A DNA stretch of 7,184 nt from Candidatus Cloacimonadota bacterium (GCA_011372345.1 DRTC01000397.1:1-7184), one strand, 5' to 3'; counted from the stretch's first letter, positions 1 to 6,893 are shown. Notes: a model not told the origin generated them from the letters alone. Made by a program: numbers and translations.

Positions 1-183
1 AGGTTGAGGTTTTAAATTCATTCTCTGCTCCATCAAATAAAATTTTGATTTAAAATGTTTTGAGGGACTTATCCGTCAAGGATAAAAAAACATCGAAAAT
101 TAAGAATTATGAGAGAAGATATTGCGATATTAAACATACGGATAAAAAATAGAAATGGAAAAAATGAAAAATAAGAGCAATAT

Positions 184-222
184 CCACGACATTTATCCAC
201 TTGATGATGGAATTTGTCGTGG
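184..222. repeat. Inverted repeat with 8-bp GC-rich arms
   Basis: The arms CCACGACA (184-191) and TGTCGTGG (215-222) are perfect reverse complements separated by 23 bases. They are GC-rich islands in a strongly AT-rich region, so chance is less likely than for neighbouring AT palindromes. There is no T-run immediately after the right arm, so it does not look like an intrinsic terminator. It could be a structured transcript or a relic of a mobile element; nothing here decides. Confidence 0.4.
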
Positions 223-258
223 CATACAGACATTGGAATGAACGAATAGAATAATCTT

Positions 259-276
259 CTATACACATTTGTATAG
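259..276. promoter_or_regulatory. Operator-like palindrome CTATACA-N4-TGTATAG
   Basis: Seven-base perfect arms (259-265 and 270-276) surround a 4-base spacer, giving an 18-bp dyad of the size bound by dimeric helix-turn-helix regulators. It lies just upstream of the proposed -35 element at 289. The position and symmetry suggest an operator, but AT-rich DNA produces such palindromes by chance. No regulator gene is visible in the window. Confidence 0.3.
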
Positions 277-288
277 TATATTTTACAC

Positions 289-318
289 TTTTCAGATATT
301 TCTCATCTAACATATAAT
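289..318 (+). promoter_or_regulatory. Candidate sigma70-type promoter for the secreted-protein gene
   Basis: A perfect -10 hexamer TATAAT (313-318) lies 18 bp downstream of a weak -35-like TTTTCA (289-294). The predicted start near 325 would give a leader of about 110 bases before the gene at 435. The surroundings are extremely AT-rich, so a TATAAT match alone is weak evidence. If the organism uses a Bacteroidetes-type sigma factor these boxes would not apply. Confidence 0.35.
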
Positions 319-342
319 TAATTAATTTTATGTAATTACTTT

Positions 343-362
343 ATACTTAAGATTTTAAGTAT
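343..362 (+). promoter_or_regulatory. AT-rich hairpin followed by a T-run in the leader
   Basis: ATACTTAA (343-350) and TTAAGTAT (355-362) are perfect 8-bp complements around the loop GATT, followed at once by TTTTTGTTC. The shape is that of an intrinsic terminator or attenuator between the candidate promoter and the gene, but with a single G-C pair the stem would be weak. It could equally be a terminator for an unseen upstream transcript, or chance. Confidence 0.25.
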
Positions 363-422
363 TTTTGTTCATATTTTTGTCCTCGCTGGTTTCCTTATTG
401 CAAGAGATATACGAAAATCTTT

Positions 423-428
423 AGGAGG
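423..428 (+). promoter_or_regulatory. Shine-Dalgarno site for the secreted-protein gene
   Basis: A perfect AGGAGG sits 6 bases before the ATG at 435. It fixes that ATG as the start and agrees with the signal peptide beginning immediately there. Confidence 0.9.
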
Positions 429-434
429 ATTGAT

Positions 435-2786
435 ATGAAAAAGAAAACATTTTTAATTTTTGTTGTTTTTATCTTAGTGTATTTTAACTTTTTTGCTGTT
501 AATATCCCGACTGCCGAACCTGTTTACGGCGGCAGGATAGAGCATATCCGCACTATTCCATTGAGTTCTACGGAAACCAGAGTATTCATCACCACGAACA
601 GTGCCAATTCCATGTTCTATGCAGATATGACCGATGTTACAACAACTCCGGTTTATAGTGCTTTCCAGGTAGTTCCGGATCTTGATCAGATAGCAAATTT
701 CGGTTGGATAAGAGGTTTTGCCGCAGATGAAGGTTCGGAATTTGTTTTTGCCTGCACTATGGGAAATGGCCTGGTTGCCTGCGATATTACCGGCAGTTCA
801 CTCTACACTGTCGATCCGATTATTGTGGAAGCAGTGGAAGTTTATGATTCCCACATTTTTTATATAGTCTATTTCGGCAATGATATTTATCTTTATTACG
901 GCGAGATCTATGACACCAGCAGCCCCAATTGCGGACAGATTTATAATACAGGAAGTGTTTTGATAACTTCCTTGGGATATAATGGAGAATTCGCTCCCGA
1001 TATTATGATCAATCCTGATAATGAAGCTCTTTACATTTTTGAGGATGGAACTCCCCCTATCTTCTATAAATCATCTGTTCCTTATTATGATATAGATGGA
1101 ACAACAACCTTTTCCAACCTGACAGTTACCGACCTGGCAGCTGTTGGAAAACAATATCTGGCAGCAGGAATTGCTCCCGATGGACGTATTTTTGCAGGAA
1201 GTTACACGGGTAATTCTTATTCGTATGAAGCTTATATTGCCTATTCAGATGCTGATGGTGATCCCTGGACAAATAATACCATCACGCAGGATGCCGGCAG
1301 AGGTGAGATCCAGGTTACGCAAAATGATCCAGCTGATTATAATGTTATGTTCAGTCGTGTATTCAGTATGAATAAAGGAACAACTTGGGATTCTCACGGT
1401 GGGGCAGACGGTTCTGTTTTTTTTGATCCGAATAATGATGATCTTTCTTATGTCAGAACGGATTGGGCAATGGGTGCCTGCAACTTGACTGTTCCCTCAG
1501 TAACGGAAATCAATGACGGGATCGAAGCGGTTCAGGTAAGTGATTTTGCGATGGATTCTGATTCCGTTCTTCCGAAAGATATTGCCTGGGTTGCGAGTAA
1601 ATCAGGGATATGGTATGTTTATGATTATTCCACCTTAACACCGATTTGGACAACAATTCCAATCTGGCCCGATGGTGATTCTACTCCTTATGTAACTGCA
1701 ACTACTTCCATCACGGCAGACACTGTTTATGTTGGAAATACCAGCGGAAATGCCTTTAAGTATGAAAGTTCTTACGGCACATTGGACGGAAGCAATTTTG
1801 ACAGGATATTTGAAGCATCTGTCGAAGATCCGACTTGGACTTACAGCACATCTGTTTCTGCGATTGCGATGGATTCAGGTTCTCCAACAGAAAGGACATT
1901 TATCGGAACTTACGATGAAGAGGACTGGGATGAAACAACTGATTCACAGGGTGGAATTTTTGTGGGAGAATGTATTGGATCATGGAATTGGACTCAAATT
2001 ACCGGTTCACCTTTACCTTCCAACGGTGTGGATGTCAATGATATCGTTGTCCTCGATGAAGAGACAACTGTTGCTTATGTTGCTGTGGATTATCATTATG
2101 ATGCGGCTTATGGAACTGGATGCAGTATTTACAGACTTGAAGATGACGGTGCTGGAGGTTGGATAATAACGCGTGACCTGCAAGACATTTATGGCAATGG
2201 AATTTATGTCACCATCTTTGATCTTTGGGTAGATCAATATCAGAATATTTATGCCTGCGGGATCGATGCAGGATGGACCACTGTAGTTTCCTATTATAAA
2301 GCCTTTGGAACAAGTTATTGGGATGTGCTTGAAACTTCCGGTTTACCAATATCTCTTGAAGGAAAAAGCATAACTGTCAATAATACGACCGGAGATGTGT
2401 ATATGGCAATCGAGAATGATATTTATGAACTTCTGAATGGAGCAACATCCTGGACTAATCCGATTACAATCCCGGAAGGAAATTATATCGAGTTCATCTA
2501 TTATGATGATCTTTTAGTCGGAACCGGAACAGGATTATATGCGATTGAGTTTGATGATTCAGTTCTCGATCCTCCGGCAAATCTGGAAATCATGATCGAT
2601 GAAACAACCATTTATTTAAGCTGGGATCATGTTTATGGAGCAACTTCATATACGATTTATAGTGATATAGACCCTTACGGTTCTTTTTCTACGGTCGAAG
2701 ATGCGGGAGTTATTTCAAATAATTGGAATGAACCATTATCCGGTTTGGGTAATAGCAAATTTTATCAGGTCACTGCGAATAATTAA
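435..2786 (+). CDS. Secreted beta-rich (propeller-like) protein with C-terminal Fn3-like domain
   Basis: This 783-residue protein of unknown specific function is almost certainly exported. Residues 1-4 are MKKK, followed by a hydrophobic core at about 5-22 and a likely cleavage region around 21-27, typical of a Sec signal peptide; no second membrane segment is evident. The body (about 30-710) is rich in Tyr, Asp, Thr and Gly. It repeats a blade-like pattern, a hydrophobic strand then an Asp or Asn turn then V-Y-V-G/A, for example near residues 249, 370-392, 425-442, 475-495, 535-553, 595-611 and 645-665. Two degenerate BNR/Asp-box-like turns occur at S271-W278 (SDADGDPW) and S311-W318 (SMNKGTTW), which favours a beta-propeller fold. 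Residues about 712-783 resemble a fibronectin-III module: PPANL start, LSWD, ATSYTIYSD, and FYQVTA at the end. The chain stops there without a recognisable sorting tail or anchor. Start chosen from the AGGAGG at 423. Likely monocistronic. The propeller assignment is inference; export is well supported. Confidence 0.85.
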   Translation: MKKKTFLIFVVFILVYFNFFAVNIPTAEPVYGGRIEHIRTIPLSSTETRVFITTNSANSMFYADMTDVTTTPVYSAFQVVPDLDQIANFGWIRGFAADEGSEFVFACTMGNGLVACDITGSSLYTVDPIIVEAVEVYDSHIFYIVYFGNDIYLYYGEIYDTSSPNCGQIYNTGSVLITSLGYNGEFAPDIMINPDNEALYIFEDGTPPIFYKSSVPYYDIDGTTTFSNLTVTDLAAVGKQYLAAGIAPDGRIFAGSYTGNSYSYEAYIAYSDADGDPWTNNTITQDAGRGEIQVTQNDPADYNVMFSRVFSMNKGTTWDSHGGADGSVFFDPNNDDLSYVRTDWAMGACNLTVPSVTEINDGIEAVQVSDFAMDSDSVLPKDIAWVASKSGIWYVYDYSTLTPIWTTIPIWPDGDSTPYVTATTSITADTVYVGNTSGNAFKYESSYGTLDGSNFDRIFEASVEDPTWTYSTSVSAIAMDSGSPTERTFIGTYDEEDWDETTDSQGGIFVGECIGSWNWTQITGSPLPSNGVDVNDIVVLDEETTVAYVAVDYHYDAAYGTGCSIYRLEDDGAGGWIITRDLQDIYGNGIYVTIFDLWVDQYQNIYACGIDAGWTTVVSYYKAFGTSYWDVLETSGLPISLEGKSITVNNTTGDVYMAIENDIYELLNGATSWTNPITIPEGNYIEFIYYDDLLVGTGTGLYAIEFDDSVLDPPANLEIMIDETTIYLSWDHVYGATSYTIYSDIDPYGSFSTVEDAGVISNNWNEPLSGLGNSKFYQVTANN

Positions 2787-2800
2787 TGTAACGAATTCTT

Positions 2801-2904
2801 CTCGTTCCAATGCTCCTGCGTTGGAATGCAATTTCTGATGCTTGTGCGTTAAACCTGAGGAATAGATGAAAAAGTGTGTTCCCACGCGGGAGCATGGGAA
2901 CGAG
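2801..2904. repeat. REP-like palindrome doublet (BIME-like), two copies in inverted orientation
   Basis: Two related palindromes face each other. Positions 2801-2829 and the reverse complement of 2876-2904 match at 24 of 29 bases; both begin CTCGTTCC and contain ATGCTCC. Each folds alone into a hairpin: 2805-2813 with 2818-2826, and 2879-2887 with 2892-2900. The A-T pair in the first stem (A2809-T2822) is a C-G pair in the second copy, a compensatory change that keeps the stem. A degenerate second small hairpin follows the first copy (GATGC at 2838, GCGTT at 2846). The element is about 104 bp with CTCGTTCC at the left edge and GGAACGAG at the right. It resembles the widely dispersed REP family mobilised in trans by RAYT (TnpA-REP, IS200/IS605-related) transposases. 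That link is from general knowledge; no transposase is in the window. Confidence 0.75.
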
Positions 2905-2958
2905 TTTTAGTCCCTCTTGTACACACAGAAGCGGGAATTAAGATTTAAGAATTCTCAA

Positions 2959-2994
2959 CAGGATATTGTCAGGATTCTGTAAGACAATTGCCTG
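2959..2994 (+). other. Imperfect hairpin upstream of the strong terminator
   Basis: CAGG-AT-ATTGTC (2959-2970) pairs with GACAAT-TG-CCTG (2983-2994): ten Watson-Crick pairs broken by one 2x2 internal loop, with a 12-base apical loop. With the terminator at 3035-3076 it could form a short structured transcript or part of a 3' UTR. A weak promoter-like pair lies upstream (TTGTAC 2917-2922 and TAAGAT 2939-2944, 16 bp apart). I know no RNA family that matches it. Confidence 0.35.
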
Positions 2995-3034
2995 AATGAT
3001 ATACATTTGTGTTCCTATAAATTCTCCTCCCCCT

Positions 3035-3076
3035 GGTTCTCATCAGTGATAATTACTGGTGAGAACCTTTTCTATT
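3035..3076 (+). terminator. Strong rho-independent terminator
   Basis: Positions 3035-3049 pair with 3053-3067 along 15 base pairs (two G-T wobbles), closing on a 3-base loop. TTTTCTATT follows directly at 3068. The base of the stem is GGTTCTCA/TGAGAACC. It lies 249 bases after the stop of the secreted-protein gene and 122 bases before nifJ. It either ends a long 3' UTR of the upstream gene, ends a small independent transcript, or acts as a transcriptional barrier before nifJ. Confidence 0.85.
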
Positions 3077-3185
3077 AATGCCTAAAATTACCCGGCCATA
3101 TCTAATGATGGAGTTATCTAACTATATTTTTAAAAAGTTGACGATATTTCTGATAATAAATTTTTTGAACAAAATCAAATGAGAT

Positions 3186-3191
3186 GAGAGG
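3186..3191 (+). promoter_or_regulatory. Shine-Dalgarno site for nifJ
   Basis: GAGAGG lies 6 bases before the ATG at 3198. Another ATG at 3193 is in a different frame and meets a stop after two codons, so it is not the start. Homology of the first residues to other PFOR proteins supports 3198. Confidence 0.75.
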
Positions 3192-3197
3192 TATGAT

Positions 3198-6100
3198 ATG
3201 AAAAAATTTGAAAAAACCACGATCGACGGTAACACGGCAGCGACTCATATTGCTTACGCTTTCAGTGATGTGGCTGCAATTTATCCGATCACTCCTTCTT
3301 CCGGAATGGGAGAAATGGCTGATGCCTGGGCAGCAAATGGCAGGAAAAACATTTACGGACAACCTGTAGAAGTTATTGAAATGCAGTCTGAAGCCGGAGC
3401 TGCCGGAGCGGTTCACGGTTCGCTTTCTGCAGGAGCCTTTACAACTACTTTTACAGCATCTCAGGGTTTGATGCTGATGCTTCCAAATATGCACAAAATT
3501 GCAGGTGAAATGCTGCCGACTGTTTTCCATGTTTCTGCTCGTTCATTGGCAGTGCAGTCGCTTTCTATCTTTGGTGATCATTCCGATGTGATGTCAGCGA
3601 GAAATACAGGTTTTGGTTTGATGGCGGAAGGTTCGATCCAGGAAATCATTGACCTGGCTATAGTTTCTCATCTGGCAACTTTGAAATCAAAAGTTCCGTT
3701 TGTGAATTTCTTCGATGGCTTCAGAAATTCCCACGAAATACAGAAAATCGAAATTATCGACTATGATACGATTGCAGATCTTGTGGACATGAAATATGTG
3801 GAAGATTTTCGCTCACGGGCAATGAATCCTGAAAATCCACGAGTAAAAGTCGGTGCTCAAAATCCTGATGTTTATTTTCAGGGCAGAGAAACCGTGAATA
3901 AATATTATAATGCCACTCCGGGAATCGTGCAGGAATATATGGATAAAGTGGCAGAGATCACAGGCAGAAAATATCATCTCTTTGATTATATCGGTGATCC
4001 TGATGCGGAAAAGATCATCATTGCCATGGGAAGCGGAATCGAAACTATCGAAGAAACTATCAATCATCTGAATAAAAAAGGTGAGAAATTGGGTTTAATC
4101 AAAGTTCGACTTTATCGTCCCTTTTCTGTCGATGCTTTTATCGATGCAATTCCTTCTTCTGTTAAGAAAATCGCAGTTCTGGATAGAACCAAAGAATGCG
4201 GTTCTGTGGGAGAACCTCTTTATCTCGATGTTGTGGCGTCTCTCAAAGATAGAAAGGATCTGACCATTATCGGCGGTCGTTACGGTCTTTCCTCGAAAGA
4301 ATTCACTCCTTCGATGGTAAAAGCAGTTTATGATCATCTCGATGGAAAATGCTTTCATAATTTTACAGTCGGAATCGAAGATGATGTTACTTTCTCTTCT
4401 TTGAAAATAACCGAAGAAATTGATTCTACTCCCAGAGGAACGATCTGCTGCAAATTCTGGGGACTTGGTTCTGACGGAACTGTCGGAGCAAATAAAAATT
4501 CAATCAAGATCATTGGTGATAACACTGAAATGTATGCTCAAGGTTATTTCCAATATGATTCCAAAAAATCCGGTGGAATTACCCGCAGTCATTTAAGATT
4601 CGGAAAAGAGAAGATCCAGTCTCCGTATCTCGTTACCAATGCTGATTTCATCGGTTGCCATAATCAGGCTTTTATCGGCAGATATGATGTTCTTGAAGGG
4701 ATAAAAGACGAAGGTGTTTTCCTTCTGAACTCCATTTGGAAAGGAAGTGAAGTTTTTGAAAAATTCACCGAAGATATGCAGAAAAAGATCATTGATAAGA
4801 AAATCAAACTTTATAATATAGATGCTTTGAAAATCGCAAATGAAGTCGGTTTGGGAAACAGGATCAATACTGTGATGCAAACTGCTTTCTTCCTGATTTC
4901 CGGTGTTCTGGATAGGGAAGAGGCGATCAAAATGATCAAAAAAGCGATTAAAAAAGATTTCACGAGAAAAGGTCGGAAAGTTGTGGAAATGAACTGGAAA
5001 GCAGTCGATAAAGCCAATGAAGCTCTGGTCGAAATTCCTGTTCCGAAAATTCTACCTGGAAAACATGCAGAAGTTAAAAAATTAATTCCTGATGATGCTG
5101 ACGATTTTTCCAAAAATGTGATCGAGAAAATTATGAGAGAAAAAGGAGATGAAATTCCAGTCTCTCAAATGCCTTTTGATGGTTTTGTTCCTTCAGCTAC
5201 TACAAGATTGGAAAAACGAGGTGTTGCTCCTTTTGTTCCGCACTGGATTCCGGAAAACTGCATTCAATGTAACCAATGTTCTATTGTTTGTCCACACGCT
5301 GCCATTCGTCCGAAACTGATCAAAGAAAATAATTTAAAAAATGCTCCTGAAACCTTTACAACTCTCGATGCAATGGGTAAAGACAAAGGTGAATTCAAAT
5401 ATAAGATCCAGGTTTATATCGAGGATTGTGTCGGTTGTAGGAATTGCGTTAATGAATGTCCGAAAGATGCTTTGGTAATGAAACCGATCGCTGAAGAAAG
5501 AAAAGCAGGAGAGACTCAAAATGCGGAATTTTTCGATGCTCTACCCAACGATGTGCTGGGAAGTAACCTGGAAACGACAGTTAAAGGAAGTCAGTTCAAA
5601 CAACCTTTGATGGAATTCTCCGGTGCTTGTGCAGGCTGTGGTGAAACTCCTTATGTGAAACTGATCACGCAACTTTTTGGAGACAGGATGATCATTGCTA
5701 ATGCGACAGGTTGTTCCTCAATCTGGGGAGCGACTTTCCCGACAATTCCTTATTGCAAGAACAAAAGTGGTCATGGTCCGACCTGGGCAAATTCTCTTTT
5801 TGAAGATAATGCTGAATACGGTTTTGGGATGAGATTAGCAGTTGATTCAAATCGCAGATTGCTGCTGACTGCTGTTCAAAAGATCCTTTCCGATGCTGGT
5901 TCGGATGAATTTAAAAATATGCTCAAACAGGCGGAAAAACAAGGTGGAGAAGCTCTTCAAACAGTAAATGGGATCAAGGAATTTATGAAAGCTCTCCAAT
6001 ATGCTATCGACAATTGGAATGCAACGGACGAAGCTGCAAAAGAGAATGTGAAGAAGATCAAAGAAATGATTGTTTTCGCGATAAAAGTTTGTGTCAATGA

Positions 6101-6797
6101 TGAACGAAAGAAAGTTCTACTTAAGATCAGGGAACTGCAGAATTACTTTATCCCGAAATCGGTCTGGTCTTTTGGGGGAGATGGTTGGGCTTATGACATT
6201 GGTTACGGTGGAGTTGATCATGTGATGGCTTCAGGAAGAAATATGAACATTCTGGTTCTGGATACGGAAGTTTATTCAAATACAGGCGGACAAGCTTCCA
6301 AAGCAACTCCGCTTGGTTCTGTGGCAAAATTCGCTGAATCCGGGAAAAATACGGTTAAGAAAGATCTTGGTATGATGTTGATGAGTTACGGTTATGTCTA
6401 TGTAGCCAGCATTGCCATGGGTGCGAATAAAGTTCAAGCTCTGAAAGCCATTCGAGAAGCAGAAGCATATAATGGACCGTCGATCATCATTGCGTATGCT
6501 CCGTGCATCAATCATGGAATCGATATGGCATTTACGCAGCAGGAAGAGAAAAAAGCAGTGGATTCAGGTTATTGGATGCTTTATCGATTTAATCCCGAAC
6601 TGAAAAAAGAAGGAAAGAATCCTTTCATTCTCGATTCCAAAGAACCAAAAATTCCGGTTGTTGATTTTCTCAAAGGTGAAACGAGATATACTTCATTAGA
6701 AAGAACTTTCCCGGATAAAGTCGAAGGATTCAGAACTGAATTTGATAGATATGCCAGAGAAAGATATGAACTTTATCGGAACATGGCTGGGAAATAG
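3198..6797 (+). CDS. nifJ: Pyruvate:ferredoxin (flavodoxin) oxidoreductase, single-chain PFOR
   Basis: This 1199-residue cytoplasmic enzyme oxidises pyruvate with CoA to acetyl-CoA and CO2, passing two electrons to ferredoxin or flavodoxin; it is a homodimer with thiamine diphosphate and three [4Fe-4S] clusters per chain. Domain I (about 1-260) has YPITPSS (29-35) with T32, the EMQSEAGAAG segment with the TPP-activating E65, and R115 for pyruvate. Domain II and the CoA-contacting domain III follow (to about 628). The ferredoxin-like domain carries C688/C691/C694/C698 and C744/C747/C750/C754. The proximal cluster uses C811, C814, C839 and C1103. The TPP-Mg motif GDGWAYDIGYGG starts at G994, with D995, T1023, V1025 and N1028. 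From memory of Desulfovibrio africanus PFOR, numbering here runs one behind in the cluster region and 32 ahead after it. That implies about 33 extra residues between roughly 890 and 985. The Desulfovibrio-type C-terminal extension is absent. No frameshift or missing key residue is seen. It stands alone between terminators. Confidence 0.98.
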   Translation: MKKFEKTTIDGNTAATHIAYAFSDVAAIYPITPSSGMGEMADAWAANGRKNIYGQPVEVIEMQSEAGAAGAVHGSLSAGAFTTTFTASQGLMLMLPNMHKIAGEMLPTVFHVSARSLAVQSLSIFGDHSDVMSARNTGFGLMAEGSIQEIIDLAIVSHLATLKSKVPFVNFFDGFRNSHEIQKIEIIDYDTIADLVDMKYVEDFRSRAMNPENPRVKVGAQNPDVYFQGRETVNKYYNATPGIVQEYMDKVAEITGRKYHLFDYIGDPDAEKIIIAMGSGIETIEETINHLNKKGEKLGLIKVRLYRPFSVDAFIDAIPSSVKKIAVLDRTKECGSVGEPLYLDVVASLKDRKDLTIIGGRYGLSSKEFTPSMVKAVYDHLDGKCFHNFTVGIEDDVTFSSLKITEEIDSTPRGTICCKFWGLGSDGTVGANKNSIKIIGDNTEMYAQGYFQYDSKKSGGITRSHLRFGKEKIQSPYLVTNADFIGCHNQAFIGRYDVLEGIKDEGVFLLNSIWKGSEVFEKFTEDMQKKIIDKKIKLYNIDALKIANEVGLGNRINTVMQTAFFLISGVLDREEAIKMIKKAIKKDFTRKGRKVVEMNWKAVDKANEALVEIPVPKILPGKHAEVKKLIPDDADDFSKNVIEKIMREKGDEIPVSQMPFDGFVPSATTRLEKRGVAPFVPHWIPENCIQCNQCSIVCPHAAIRPKLIKENNLKNAPETFTTLDAMGKDKGEFKYKIQVYIEDCVGCRNCVNECPKDALVMKPIAEERKAGETQNAEFFDALPNDVLGSNLETTVKGSQFKQPLMEFSGACAGCGETPYVKLITQLFGDRMIIANATGCSSIWGATFPTIPYCKNKSGHGPTWANSLFEDNAEYGFGMRLAVDSNRRLLLTAVQKILSDAGSDEFKNMLKQAEKQGGEALQTVNGIKEFMKALQYAIDNWNATDEAAKENVKKIKEMIVFAIKVCVNDERKKVLLKIRELQNYFIPKSVWSFGGDGWAYDIGYGGVDHVMASGRNMNILVLDTEVYSNTGGQASKATPLGSVAKFAESGKNTVKKDLGMMLMSYGYVYVASIAMGANKVQALKAIREAEAYNGPSIIIAYAPCINHGIDMAFTQQEEKKAVDSGYWMLYRFNPELKKEGKNPFILDSKEPKIPVVDFLKGETRYTSLERTFPDKVEGFRTEFDRYARERYELYRNMAGK

Positions 6798-6807
6798 TTG
6801 ATTATGA

Positions 6808-6843
6808 AAACTTGTCATCATGAAGATTAATGATGACAAGTTT
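6808..6843. terminator. Perfect 14-bp inverted repeat after nifJ, first of two tandem terminators
   Basis: AAACTTGTCATCAT (6808-6821) is the exact reverse complement of ATGATGACAAGTTT (6830-6843), leaving an 8-base loop, starting 10 bases after the nifJ stop. The right arm ends in TTT, followed by ATGATTG, so the plus-strand T-tract is short. On the minus strand the stem is followed by TTTTC, so it may act in both directions or stabilise the nifJ mRNA end. Confidence 0.7.
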
Positions 6844-6850
6844 ATGATTG

Positions 6851-6884
6851 ATCCCCTTCATTTGTGGAGGGGATTTTATTTATT
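6851..6884 (+). terminator. Rho-independent terminator after nifJ, second of the pair
   Basis: ATCCCCTTCA (6851-6860) pairs with TGGAGGGGAT (6865-6874) over 10 bp with one T-G wobble and a TTTG tetraloop, followed by TTTATTTATT. It ends only 9 bases before the next ATG at 6894, so that gene's transcript would have to begin inside or right after it, or depend on readthrough. Confidence 0.8.
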
Positions 6885-6893
6885 GGAATTAAT

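Larger units (their letters stand above)
1..434. other. AT-rich non-coding region upstream of the secreted-protein gene
   Basis: I find no convincing gene in these 434 bases. Open frames on either strand are short, rich in Phe/Ile/Tyr because the DNA is AT-rich, overlap each other in different frames and lack ribosome binding sites. The stretch holds two palindromes (184-222 and 259-276), a plausible promoter (289-318), an AT-only hairpin followed by T residues (343-362) and the ribosome binding site at 423-428. Two weaker 6-bp inverted repeats (32-49 and 69-85) are probably chance in such AT-rich sequence. No upstream gene end can be identified. Confidence 0.7.
2787..3197. other. Intergenic region between the secreted-protein gene and nifJ
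   Basis: No coding sequence is supported in these 411 bases. In order, the region holds a pair of inverted REP-like palindromes (2801-2904), an imperfect hairpin (2959-2994), a strong intrinsic terminator (3035-3076) and then about 120 AT-rich bases that must carry the nifJ promoter. A TTGACG (3138-3143) resembles a -35 box, but no -10 element lies at the normal distance, so I do not call a nifJ promoter with confidence. Confidence 0.8.

Noticed and set aside
32..85. Short 6-bp inverted repeats (ATCAAA/TTTGAT at 32-49 and TTATCC/GGATAA at 69-85) as terminators
   Set aside because: Stems are short and mostly A-T; the second is followed by A residues, not T, on the plus strand. They are expected by chance in this composition.
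109..174. A 21-codon plus-strand frame starting MREDIAIL
   Set aside because: No Shine-Dalgarno sequence, Lys/Asn-rich end typical of random AT-rich sequence, and no recognisable function.
69..313. Two overlapping minus-strand open frames of 65 and 68 codons in the upstream region
   Set aside because: They overlap in different frames, are full of Phe/Ile/Tyr as expected from AT-rich DNA, have no credible ribosome binding site and match no family I recognise.
1144..2166. Plus-strand frames of 75 and 145 codons inside the secreted-protein gene
   Set aside because: They are in another frame of a gene with a strong start and signal peptide, and their composition (many Met, Leu, Ile) is that of a shifted reading.
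2801..2904. The palindrome pair read as a CRISPR remnant or as an insertion sequence
   Set aside because: There are only two copies, in inverted rather than direct orientation, with no regular spacers, no transposase and no clear target-site duplication. A REP-like doublet explains it better.
3138..3162. TTGACG plus downstream TAATAAAT as the nifJ promoter
   Set aside because: The -35-like box is good, but the TA-rich stretches lie only 8-13 bases away and the position at 17 bases is TTTTTT, so spacing does not fit a sigma70 promoter. No Bacteroidetes-type -7 box fits either.
3114..6515. Several minus-strand frames of 61-138 codons across nifJ
   Set aside because: They lie antisense to a gene whose protein is recognisable along its whole length; they have no family resemblance and arise from its codon bias.
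6864..6866. In-frame GTG as an upstream start for the right-hand gene
   Set aside because: It lies in the loop and stem of the terminator, has no SD sequence before it, and would add residues encoded by the terminator itself.
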